64,000 nucleotides of DNA from Vibrio gallicus (GTDB lineage: Bacteria; Pseudomonadota; Gammaproteobacteria; Enterobacterales; Vibrionaceae): contig NZ_AP024871.1 in NCBI RefSeq assembly GCF_024346875.1, forward strand, positions 868,001-932,000, written 5' to 3'. The position numbers and the translations under genes are program-made. Position 1 is the first letter of the stretch; every line of letters begins with the position of its first letter. Positions 21,301-33,300 of this stretch are shown here, piece after piece. A model generated the notes under the pieces. It was not told the DNA's origin. It did not search any database and worked only from the letters and a program-made list of their open reading frames with translations.

Positions 21301-24300
21301 ATTGCAGTGGATGCCACGAGTCAGTCGACGATTACAGCACAGCTAGGCTCAGCTTCACTTGGTATTGCCGGTGGTGCTGGTGGCGGTGGCACATTAACCA
21401 TAGGTATATCGATTGCAGAAAACCTAGTGGATGTAGATACCTCCGCCTACATCAAAGGGGGGAGTTCTGTTGATAGTACAGGTGCCATTCGCGTTGCCGC
21501 GAGTGCCACCAATGATATTGATGCGACCTCAGTAGCGGCGACTGCATCGTTTGCCGCAGGCGCAGGTGGCGGCGTTGCAATAAGTGGTGCGGGTGCGCAA
21601 GCGGTAAACAGCGTGTTTGGGCAAACCACATCGTTTATCGAAAGCGCACAAATAAATAGCGCCAGTAAGATAGATATTACTGCCTCTGATACCTCTGATA
21701 TCGATGCCACTGTGGTTGCGGTAGCGGTATCTGGAGCCGGTGGCGCTGGAGGTGGTATTGGTGTGGCGATTGGTGCCGCGCTTGCCTCCAATAATATTGG
21801 TAGTAGTAGCTCTCGCCAAGGCGTGCGCGCGTATGTGAAAAACAGTGGTATTACGACCACAGGTGCGGTTAATGTCGACGCCGATGGTGACATGACTATT
21901 TTCTCTGGCGTGGGTGCGGGCAGTATGGCGGCATCTGGCGGTGCCGGTGGTGGCCTATCAGGTGCTGGTGCGGGAGTAAGTACTGAAAATGATATTTATG
22001 CGGATGTAGAGAGCTACATAGATAACAGCTCGGCTTCAAGCAAAGTGATCAATAGCGCAAGCCTTACTTTAGATGCGGATAATACCACCAAGATAACCGC
22101 TGATGCTGGCGCGGCCTCATTAGCTGCCGCTTTCGGTGCTGGTGGTGGGGTGTCACTTGCTGTTGGGGTTGCACTGGCTAAAAATACGGTCGACGCTAAC
22201 ACATCCAGTTATATTGTGGGTGTAGGAGAGCTCAACTCAGGTGATATTAGCCTGTCAGCTAATACCAACAATACTATTTCGGCTACCTCAGTGGCGGCAT
22301 CTGTTGCCGTGGCAGGTGGTATTGGTGGTGGCGTTGCTCTAAGTGGCGCCGGTGCAGAAACTAAGAATGCTGTATTTGGTGAAACAACCGCTTATATCTC
22401 TGACAGCACCATTGGCGCATCCAACGATAAAGTCGGCCAGGTACACGTGACAGCTGACAATACTTCTTCGATTACCTCAACCGTTGCCGCTGTATCGGTT
22501 GCGGGCGCAGGTGGCGCTGGAGGTGGGTTTGGAGCTTCACTTGGGGCTGCGATAGCGGTTAATGAAATTGGTTCTGATAGCGATCGCTTGATAGTCAACA
22601 GCTATATTGACAACAGCAGTGTGCATGCATCCGGTGAGTTACTGTTAGATGCAAACCAAAATATGACCGTTAACGCCGGTGTAGGTGCGGGGAGTATGGC
22701 GGTGGTCGGTGGCGCAGGCGGGGTAAGTGTGTCTGGGGCTGCCGTGCGGGTTGAAAACTATATCGTGTCAGATATTGATAGCTACATCAAAGACAGCGCT
22801 ATGGTTGCCGCCTCTGAAATTTCAGTGACTTCCAGTAGTACGTCTGATGTAGATGCAACCGCCGCTGTCGCTACGGTTGCTGGGACATTTGCTGCGGGTG
22901 CGGCAATTTCTATTGGTGCAACCCGAGTAATCAATGAGGTCGATATTGACCTTAATAGTGATATTGATAACTCAACCTTAGTCAGCAGTGGCGACTTTAC
23001 TCTAACCGCAAGCTCGACCGATGATATTTATACCATGGGGATTGCAACATCAGTAGCGCTTGGGCTTGGTTTTAGTGGTGCAGGGGTATTTGTAGAGACC
23101 AATATCACCGGAGATATTAGCGTCACTATGTCTGACTCTGATATCACGGCGGCGGGTGAAGGTACGGTAAAAGCATTAGCCAATGCCAAGCAAGAATCTG
23201 AAGCATATGGTATTTCAGCAGGCTTTATTGCTGCGGGTGTGGTGTTTGCAGATAGTGAAACCGATGTAGATACCTTATTGACTGTTAGTGCCACGGATTA
23301 TCGCGGTGGTGATCTCACCATGGTGGCGAATGCCACCGAGGATAACTATGTATTTGCGGTTGCTGGTAGTGGCGGGGCGCTTGCGGGAGCAGGCGTAGGT
23401 GCTGATACCAAATCAACGAGTAACACCAAAGTCACTTTGGATGATGAATCTAGCATTACCTTAGGCGCGACCTCAGGTGATGGGGTATTGGATATTAAGG
23501 CTGAACACATAGCCAAGTTTGATGCCAAGGTTGTGGTGGCTTCAGGTGGTTTGCTGTCGGGCTCTGGCGCTGAAATTGATCACGACGTTACCGCTGATGT
23601 GGCCGTGATTGTTGGTGATGGCATAAGTGATAGCGATAACCTAGTTATCAGCGCATCCGATATTAATATTGATGCAATTAACCGCGCCCAGAAAAATCAA
23701 AACGGAAGGATTGATGTTGTCGCTATTGGGCTAGCGAGCGCGGCGGGAGCTGACAGTCGAACTGTACTTGATATGGCGACTAATATTGATGTGGGTAATG
23801 ATGCCAGCCTAACAGCATGGGGGCTTGGCGAGTCTGACGGTATCGCACTAAATGCATTAAATGATATCGATATTACCGATAAGGTGGTATTGAATGCCAC
23901 CGGTGCACTAGCTGGTACAGGGGCTACGGTTAAGATCACAGATGATGAACTGTTGGCCAATGTACGTATTGGTGAGAATGCTGTGCTTCTCTCTGAGGGA
24001 GAATTGCAGATCTCAGCACGTGGTCAGGGCACAGCCGTTGGCAATGTGGAAGCGGATTCAAGTGGTGCAATTTCGGTTTCAGTAACCAACGCCACGGTTA
24101 ATATCACCCCAGTGAATACGGTATTGATTGACCTTGGGGCAGACATTACCGCTTATGGTGATGTGAACATTTCGACCGGGACTGATACAGATTTTAACCG
24201 CGATGATTATAAGGTTCATGCGCTAATTGATAGCTTCTCTGATAGCGTAATTCCAATTGATGATGCTGGCGCTTTCGCTACGCTATCACAAACCAACAAC

Positions 24301-27300
24301 ATTACAATTGCATCTGGTGCGCATGTTAAGACAGCGCGGCAGATGAACCTGCATGCAGAGCGCTTTGGTTTTGCAGATATGGATGCGCAAACCAAGACCA
24401 TAAACTGGGCTACCGCAATTGGTGGAACGGCTGATCTTGGTGGTAATGTCACTATCGGCACTACAGGCACAGTCAATAATGCAGGTACATTGGAAACGGG
24501 TATTCGCAGAAACCAAGCGATTGAATTTATAAGCTTGAATGACAATGGTAGCGTTAATCAGGTTATCCAGAGCGAAGGCATTAGTTTTTCTACTTCAATT
24601 GAAGCATTAGATTCTAGCCTATTTGATGACCTTGAATATGCCGAGGAACAGCTGTCTATTTTCAATGATGGTAAGTCTAGTGACTCTGATATCGAGGCTT
24701 TTTATAAGTCAGAGATTAATCGTTTGCGTACCGTGATGGTTGAAAAGGGCTTGATGGATGTTGATAGTGATGGCGAATACTATGCTATTTCTCTCAATGT
24801 TCCGGTTATTACCATAAATGATATCCATGCCGAAGCAGGTCGCATTGATATCCGCTCAGGAGAGTATGAAGATACCGGTAGCGTATTATCTCCAGGCGAT
24901 GCATCCGTTACTATTTTGAACCACACCTTAGCCTCATTGGTGGTGAACGATATTACCATTCCACAACAAAATGGAGGGGTATTCTTAAATGGGGAACGTC
25001 AAGATACTGGGGATGATAACGACCCTATCATATCAATTACCAACGATGTTGACCTAGATCTAGCACTGATAGAGCTAAACAATAGGGTTGATGTTTCCGA
25101 CAATAACTCGGTATTGAGCTGGCCATCTATCACCTTAAACGGTGATATTGCTAACCGTAGCGGTAAGTTAGAACTTAAGAGCTTAAGCGGCGCAGGATCG
25201 AGCACTCTAGGTAAAGGTGATATTAACATCTATGCCGATATTGATGTTAAAGATCAAGTGGTTATGACTGGCGGCTCTACCGTGATCAGCCTACCACCGG
25301 GTTCAACCTATTCTGTGGATGGGTCTGAATACGCAAAATGGAATGCAGTGATTGATGATGATGGACTTAAACAAGCGTCTGCTACTGCGATAAGCGACTT
25401 AGTTAATCGCAGTATAACTGGGCCTAGTATCTATGCGGACAATATCTCCATTACCGCAGAATACATCAATATCAATGGCAAAATTCAAAGTGGTAAAGAG
25501 AGCTTTACCCTAAATATTGATAAATCCCTTGAGAATACCATTACTGAACTGCGTAATAGCGGTGTGACAGGTTATGTTCGCCTTGATGTGGGAAGTGAGG
25601 ACTTCTCGGTATTTTATGACGCGACCAACGACCAACTTGTCGTGGGTGATATGCGCGTTAGTGGGGGTTATATCGAGCTTGAAGGGCATATCTTAAATAC
25701 CAATAGTAACTCCGAAATCGAGCTACTAGGGGGATATGCGAAGATAGATGTCGTTAACAATACCGATTTAGATATCACCATCATGGGACTGGATGCCTCA
25801 CAACGCGGTAAGGGTACCTTAATTATTCGCGATAAAGCCAAAGGCACGTCGGATAACCCAATAGAGACCATCTATACCAAGGATGAAAATGGTGTGACGG
25901 TTTCAACCAACGGTGTGGCTGTGGGCGGGTCTGATGACATGACCTATAACCCTAAACAAGGCTGGCGTTATTCCTGGACTATGGGGCAAGAAACCTTTGA
26001 ACGCCGCTATACCACCGAGGGGACATCTTCATGGCTAGGAATTGATGCCTTTGCTAAAGACCCGAAAGATGTCAGCTTTGACGGTGAGCCTGAGGTGGTG
26101 GGCTCTCCAACCTTGCGTGGTGAGGGCGCCTATTTTGAGTTTGATGAAGGTGGTGAAACGTATAAATTCAGTGAACTGGATGAAGCGATTGTTTTAGAAA
26201 ATGAAACCTCATTAGTGCGCAAATGGACGGAGAGTACTTGGTGGGGTAAAAAAACCTACTATGCCAAGTTTGTAGAAGAGAGCAAGGTTCGCTACGAATC
26301 AACCCACTCTATTCGAGCTGACTATGGGGTTGCCATTACCTTTACTGGCCTTGAAGCTGGCGCTATTGATATCACGTCTAATCGTGGTGGTGATGTTATC
26401 GTACAAGGTGCAATCAGCAATACCTACGGTACGACAACCATCATGACTAATGCCGAGATAGTGACTAAGTCTACGGGTATTGTCGGTGGTGAAAACATTA
26501 ATCTAACTGCACAGAGCATAGGTGGCGTTGCCCAAACCAATGCTGATGGCAGTATCGATGCGGCTAATAATGCACTGCGGACCAATCTCACCAACCTAGG
26601 CGGAGGGGCAATTACTGCTCGCACCTATGGCGGGTTAATTAACTTGGTTGAGACGGATGGCTTGCTTGTGGTGAACAATATCACTTCAGCAAGTAACTAT
26701 CAGTCAGCGCGTGATACCGGAGGTAAGGTTTACCTATCTGCTGTTGGTGGTGTTGAAGGCAAGTCTGGATCAACTGGAGTTGTACGTGGTGGCACCATCT
26801 ATATTAACTCTGAAGCACAGGTGGGTAGTGCATCCCACGCGCTAGTGATTGATAGCGGTGAGAGAAACCGTGATTCGGTAACTGTGTTGGCAAATAACGA
26901 TATTTATCTAAGTGAGATTGATGGTCACTTGTTAGTTAAAGAGATCACCAGTAACGCGGGTGATATCACGATTACCGTGGCTAATGGCTCGTTGATTGAT
27001 GCTAATAACTCGACTGCTCGAGATGAGCGTAGCTATGAAGAATTGAGCACAGGTCTTTGGGAAAACCTTGGCTTAATCGGTGGTAGCGACGCATCGCAAC
27101 AGAAAATCGACAACATAATAAATGCCTATATTTCTTCTCGTGAGATGGAATACAGCACCTATTGGAATATTAGGAATGGGCAGTTTGATGGTGATTACAC
27201 CCAAGGCGTAGAGGTAAATCTTTCTGTCGATGAAGAAGCGTATTATAGAGAAGTGTATGCGGTTATTGGCGCTGAAAATGGCTTGGCCGATAGCGAGCTT

Positions 27301-30300
27301 GATAGCTTTATCGATGATGCGATTCAAACCTTAGTAAACAAGCGCACAGCGGAATATCATGCCCTACATAATAGCTATGGTACTCAGGCATATGACGCTG
27401 ACTACAGCTATCAAATCACCGAAACTAAGCGCACTGAACTTACTGCCAGTGTGCATGTATGGACAGAAGATGAGCTAACCAACCTTATCAGTGGTAGCTT
27501 GCTTAAACCTATTACCAATACCCAAGCGACTGTTGAAGAGGCAAATCTTTCATCTGCTGGCAATATTACCGTGGTTACTCAAGATGATGTGGGCAGTGCG
27601 GTTGGCTCAGTTGAGATTGATCTCGATGGTGATTACAGCGCCGATGAACGTGTCCAATTAGCAGCAGCTGAACGAAACGATGTTTACTTCTTATTTGCTG
27701 AGCGCACCCAAAATGTGCTTGTCGATGTGGTTGAGGCGGACAGTGGCGATGCCTTGGTTCGTGCCACTGGCAGTTGGTTAGCCGATGGTTTTGTGGCTGG
27801 CATGCAGATACGCATTGCAGGCGATAGTGCCAATGCCAATGATGAAGGAAGCTTCTATGAGATTGCTTCGGTAAGTGCGACTACATTGACCTTAACCTCA
27901 AACGCTCTGTCGGTAGAGGTTGCTGTGACCTTAGATGTGGCGGCAATTAGCACAGCGCCACAACTGACTACCTTGATTAACAGCAATGGCGAGACATGGC
28001 AAAGTATTGGTTTGGTTCAAGGCAGCTATATTTCTTTAGGCAGCGAGACCTATCAAGTTAGCCGCATTGCGAGTCAAGTAATCGATTTATCGGAAGTCGA
28101 CCCAAGCTTGGCATCTTCAGTAACGGCTATTAGCTCGAGTGATTATCGTACTGCGAGCGTGAATAAAATTGTGATTGACCAGCGTGAAGATATCGATGTG
28201 TTAGTTGCGGGTATTATTAATGCGACAGCTAGCGGAAATGTGTACCTTGGCTCGGAGCAATCGATGACCATTGGCTCTGTTTCTGGTGATAATGTACGCA
28301 TTAAATCGAAACAATCGCTATTAGATGGCGTCGGCAGCTCTGCTTCCGTTGTGGCAGGTAGCACCTTAATTCTTGAGGCAGGCTCTGGGGCTATTGGTAG
28401 CTCTATCAACCGTTTTAATATCGACCTTGATGCTGATGCAACCCTGACTGCTCGTGCTGAGCAAGATATCTATATTACCGAGATAAACTCTAACCTTAAT
28501 ATTGCCACCATTTACTCAAGCGGCGGTAAGGTTGATTTAATTGCTCTAAATGGCTCGATTGTCGATAGCTTTGACCATGATTATGAGAATATCCGTGCGC
28601 AAGATGTGGTGTTAAGTGCGCAAGCTGGTGGTATAGGTGAGCTTGGTAATCTACTTGATATCAATTTAACAGGTGGCTTATTAACTGCCTATGCAGATGC
28701 CGACATCGGTATCAATGAAACCGACGGTAATCTTGATGTCGACCATGTGGAGTCAGCGCAGGGGGATGTTGCACTGGCGGCTCATTTAGCCATTGTGGAT
28801 GCGGTAACGGATGACGTAAGTGAGATAGCTGATATTGTCGGCGCAAGTATTTCATTGACGTCCCGTCTAGATACTATTGGTCAAGCAGGTAATGACCTTG
28901 AAATAGATTCGGGCTCAGCCGAGGGTGAAAACCTTACAATATCCAGTGCTAACAACACTCATATCACCGAGACTCGAGGTGATCTATATCTCGATACTAT
29001 TCAAACTGGCGCGGCGGCGATTGCCTTTATCGCAGCTCCTGCCGGACGCATTCTAAACGACAATGCGAATGGCAATAATATCATTTCAGGTAAGACCTAT
29101 TTATTTGCTTCTTTAGATATTGGTAGCGCAGATAATGCGCTTGCAACCGAAGTTGGAAATATCCAAGGTCAATCTACTACGGGTAGTACCTATATCGAAA
29201 ATACCGGCGCACTAAATGTAGGGGGTGTGGTCACTGGGATCTCTAGCGGTTTTAAGGCTGGTGGAGAGATCAATATGATCACTCGCAGTCCCTTGACTGT
29301 TGACCAGAGTGTAAACGCTGTGGGAGATATTAATCTTATCTCGACCGATAATTCCGGATTTGATGACATCACTATCGCCTCTGGTGTGAGCTTAGTAACC
29401 AGCAGCAGTATCAATATCAACTCTGGTGATGGCTTTACCTTGCAAACGGGCGCTGTGTTAGATGCCGCGCTAGATATCAACATTCAGATAGATGCAGGAG
29501 AGACTGGAGACCAAGATGCTACTGGCGGTGTGGCAGATATCCAAGGTTCAATGATGGCTGGACAAGATATCAACCTCACTGGTGGAGACGACCAAGATAA
29601 CGTTGTTATTCAGGGCGCGTTAGTTGCTGAAAATATTGTGCTCAATATGGGTTCAGGCAAGGATACCGTGCTGGTGGATACCCAAACGTTACAAGGTGAC
29701 ACCTATATCAATACGGGGGCTGGAGATGATGAAATTACTATCAACCAACTCAATACTCGTGCAGATAGATTGGTGTTAGATGGTGAGGGTGGTAGCGATA
29801 GCTATATCATCAATCGCAGTGGTGGAGATAAAGATTACGTTATCGATATTGAAGATTCTGGTGCGCCTAATAATGGTGCAGATAGTGTCACATTCAATGG
29901 ACTGGTCACTGCGGATCACTTCTTGATTCGCGCAAATTTTGTGGCTGCGCTAAATCAAGATGGCAGTGATGGTTATACGGCGGCGATTGAACGCATCAAT
30001 TACGATAGCAATGTTAATGCCCGCTTTATTGTGAACGGCTTAGATGGTGAAGATAGCTTCTACAGTGACGATACCAGTACTATTTTTACCCTTGATGGTG
30101 GTGCGGATAACGATACCTTCCAGGTTGGTCAGTTATTTGGTAGTGACCGCTTGGCCTCTCTTGGCACGGTTGCTGTGGGTGATGAGATTGAAACCAACGA
30201 AACCACATTAGGCTTTTTGAGTAATGGTAATAGCTTGCCGATGGTTATCTATGGCGGCGATGGTGAGGACAGCATTAAGGTTTACTCTAACAAGGCGGTA

Positions 30301-33300
30301 ACCAAGCTTTATGGTGAAGCGGGTGATGATAGCTTTGTTGTACGTGCCTTCCTACTTAAAGACAGTGGCCTTACCAACAACAGCGTCGATGTTGAACTGT
30401 TTGGGGGTGAAGGGGCAGATACCATTGAATATAGTATCAATGCGGCACTGAAAATAGACGGTGGCGCAGGTAACGATAAGGTGGTGGTGCTAGGTACCGA
30501 GGGTGATGATAACTTTATGATCACCGAGGATGGAATCTTTGGTGCTGGCTTGAATATTAGCTACCTAGGTATTGAATTTGCAGAGGTTGATGGACTTGAA
30601 GGCGATGATACCTTCTATGTCTTAAGTACTAATGCTGAGGTTGAAACAACCATTATAGGTGGGCTTGGCGCCGATGTATTTAATGTGGCAAGTGATGTCA
30701 CGAAACCGATTGTTTCATACTCAGTTGAAGGGCGTAGCAGTTTTATAAACCACAGTGTATTTAGTGACGATGAAGCGTATAACGGCATTTTTGTAGATGG
30801 CGTATCTCTAAATGTGGCTAGCCAAGAAAACGGTGCTATAGCTATTGATAATCAATCGGTTACGGTTGGTGAAGATGGCATGGAGGATATGTACAACCTA
30901 TCGTTAAGCGTTGCAGAACCCAATGTTGCGACAATCGCTTATGTGACCGTATCAGCCGCGAGAGCCTCTACCAGTGATAAAGACAATAGCAATGGTCAGG
31001 CGGCGAGTATACTTGTATCAACCGATGGCATTAATTTTTATGAATCCTTGGTTGTCACCTATGAGGCTGGCGTTAATTGGCAAGACACTACCTCTATTTA
31101 TGTTAAAGCCATTGATGATAGTGCGATGGAAGGCAGTCGCGATTATGTGATAAGCCATAGTGTAAGCAGTGATAACCCTGACTTTGATAATCTTGATATT
31201 GCTAATGTTGAAGTTACCGTGTTTGATAATGACCAATCCGATCTTATCGTTGTTCCTCAAGGTGGAGAGCAGATAACAGAAGGAGGAAGTGGCGCTGTAT
31301 TTGATGTTCGTCTTTCCACTCAACCACAGGTTGGGGAAGTGGTCACGGTATCATTATCAGAGGTGTTTGGCGCTGGAGTCAGTGCTCAACTTGGGTTTAG
31401 CGATACAGAGCTGACCTTTGACCGCGATAACTGGAATATAGTGAAGAGTTTTAGCGTTACTGCACTAGATGACAACGCAGTCGAAAACCTCTATCAGGGT
31501 AGCGTCAATCTTTCGGTTAGCAGTAACGTGGTTCAATCTGAATATAATCAGGTTGATGACACTCAGCAGGTGCTGTTTGTGAGTGACAACGATAGCGGTG
31601 CAGTTATTGTTACTCAAACCGATGGCTCGACCTTAGTCAGCCAAACTCAGGGCGATGATTATAGCTTAGTGTTAAGTCGAGCTCCGAGTTCTACCGTAAC
31701 TGTGAATCTGCTAAATGACGGACAAACGCTATTTAGTAGCGCCGATCCTCGCTTTAATGCGGCCAGCAATACAGTCACCTTTGATGCCAGCAACTGGGAT
31801 CAGGCGATTAGCATTACACTGGCGGTAAATCCTGACTATCAACAGCAATCAGGGCAACCGGTACAGAACCCACCACTACAACCTCATACCTTAACTGGAA
31901 TCCAAGGCAAGCTTATTGTGGAGGGAGGCGTTCCACAAGGTAAAGCACGAGCATTAAGCATTGCAGTTACACTGCCAAGTGAAAGCGACAGTGAGCTTCC
32001 GGTTAAGAATATTGAAGTTAAAGAAGTGCTACAAACTGACCTGCTAAATATCTTCAATGATGGCAGCTTAGAAAATGACAGTGGTGTCCTTAGTGACATT
32101 AGCCTTACTGGCTTGGGAATGGGGGCTGGGATTGAATATAGTGATATTGAGGTTGTGGAGCTACTGCTTGGACAAGGTAATGACAACCTAGTCATCGAGG
32201 ATACGGCTGCTGATGTTATCACTGTTGTACACGGTGGTGGTGGAAGTGACACCCTATCCGTAACGGGCAGTAATGCAGATGGCGTACTTATCTTGTTTGG
32301 TGATACCGGCCAAAATGGCTTTGCATATAATGCAACATCAGACCAGAAAACCGATAAAGCGCGTGAGTTTAATAACCCTGGTAACGATATCTTAGATGCT
32401 TCAGGTGCGGGCGGTTCGGTGACCCTATATGGCGGACAAGGTAACGATACGCTGACAGGTAGTGAGCATGGAGACCATATTGCTGGTGGTTCGGGAAGCG
32501 ACTATATATTTGGTCTTGATGGTGCAGACCATATCTATGGGGATGCAGGCTTTAATGTTGATGTGTCCACTCGCCTAGACCTAAGTACTCAGATCTTGAG
32601 TGTGGTAAATCTGAGCGATGCCGGTGATAACCCTGAAACTGCGGATCTATTGGCGGTAGCTAACGATACTATCGATGCTGGTTTGGGCGACGATATCGTG
32701 ATTGCAGACCAAGGAAGCATAAACCAGCTGTCTGGTGTTAATCGTATCCTTTCAACCTCGCTAGCGGATGTAACCGAGGTGACAAATCTTGGTTTTGTTA
32801 GCGGTGGTAATGACATCGTAATCGGGAATCAAGGCGACGATATCTTAATTGGTGGCCAAGGTAGCGATGATATTTATGGTGCCAACATGTCAGCTAACTC
32901 GCCAGTTTCTGGCGTTGATAATGACCTTATTATCGGCGATATGGGGCAAGTAACCCTTGATGCTGGTGTTATCAGGTTAATTGCAACTACCGATACCAAC
33001 CAAGGTGGCGATGATGAGATCTATGCTGGTCAAGATAATGACATCATCTTAGGCGGAGCTGGAAATGATTATATCGAATCGGGCGCAGGCAATGATTGGG
33101 TGCTGGGGGACTTTGGTGAAGTTGAGTTGGGTGATGAGCACATTGTGTTACGTACGCAACTTGGTGATGAACACGCCTTTGGCAACGATGAAATCCATTT
33201 AGGTGCGGGACTTGATACTGCATTAGGTGGTCTTGGAAGCGATACGATAACCTCTGATGCTGGTGATAGTCATATTATCGCAGACAACGGTATTTTGACC

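Noticed and set aside
19489..23330. CRISPR-like array
   Set aside because: The repeats are about 765 bases long, diverged and in frame within a coding region; there are no short identical repeats with unique spacers.
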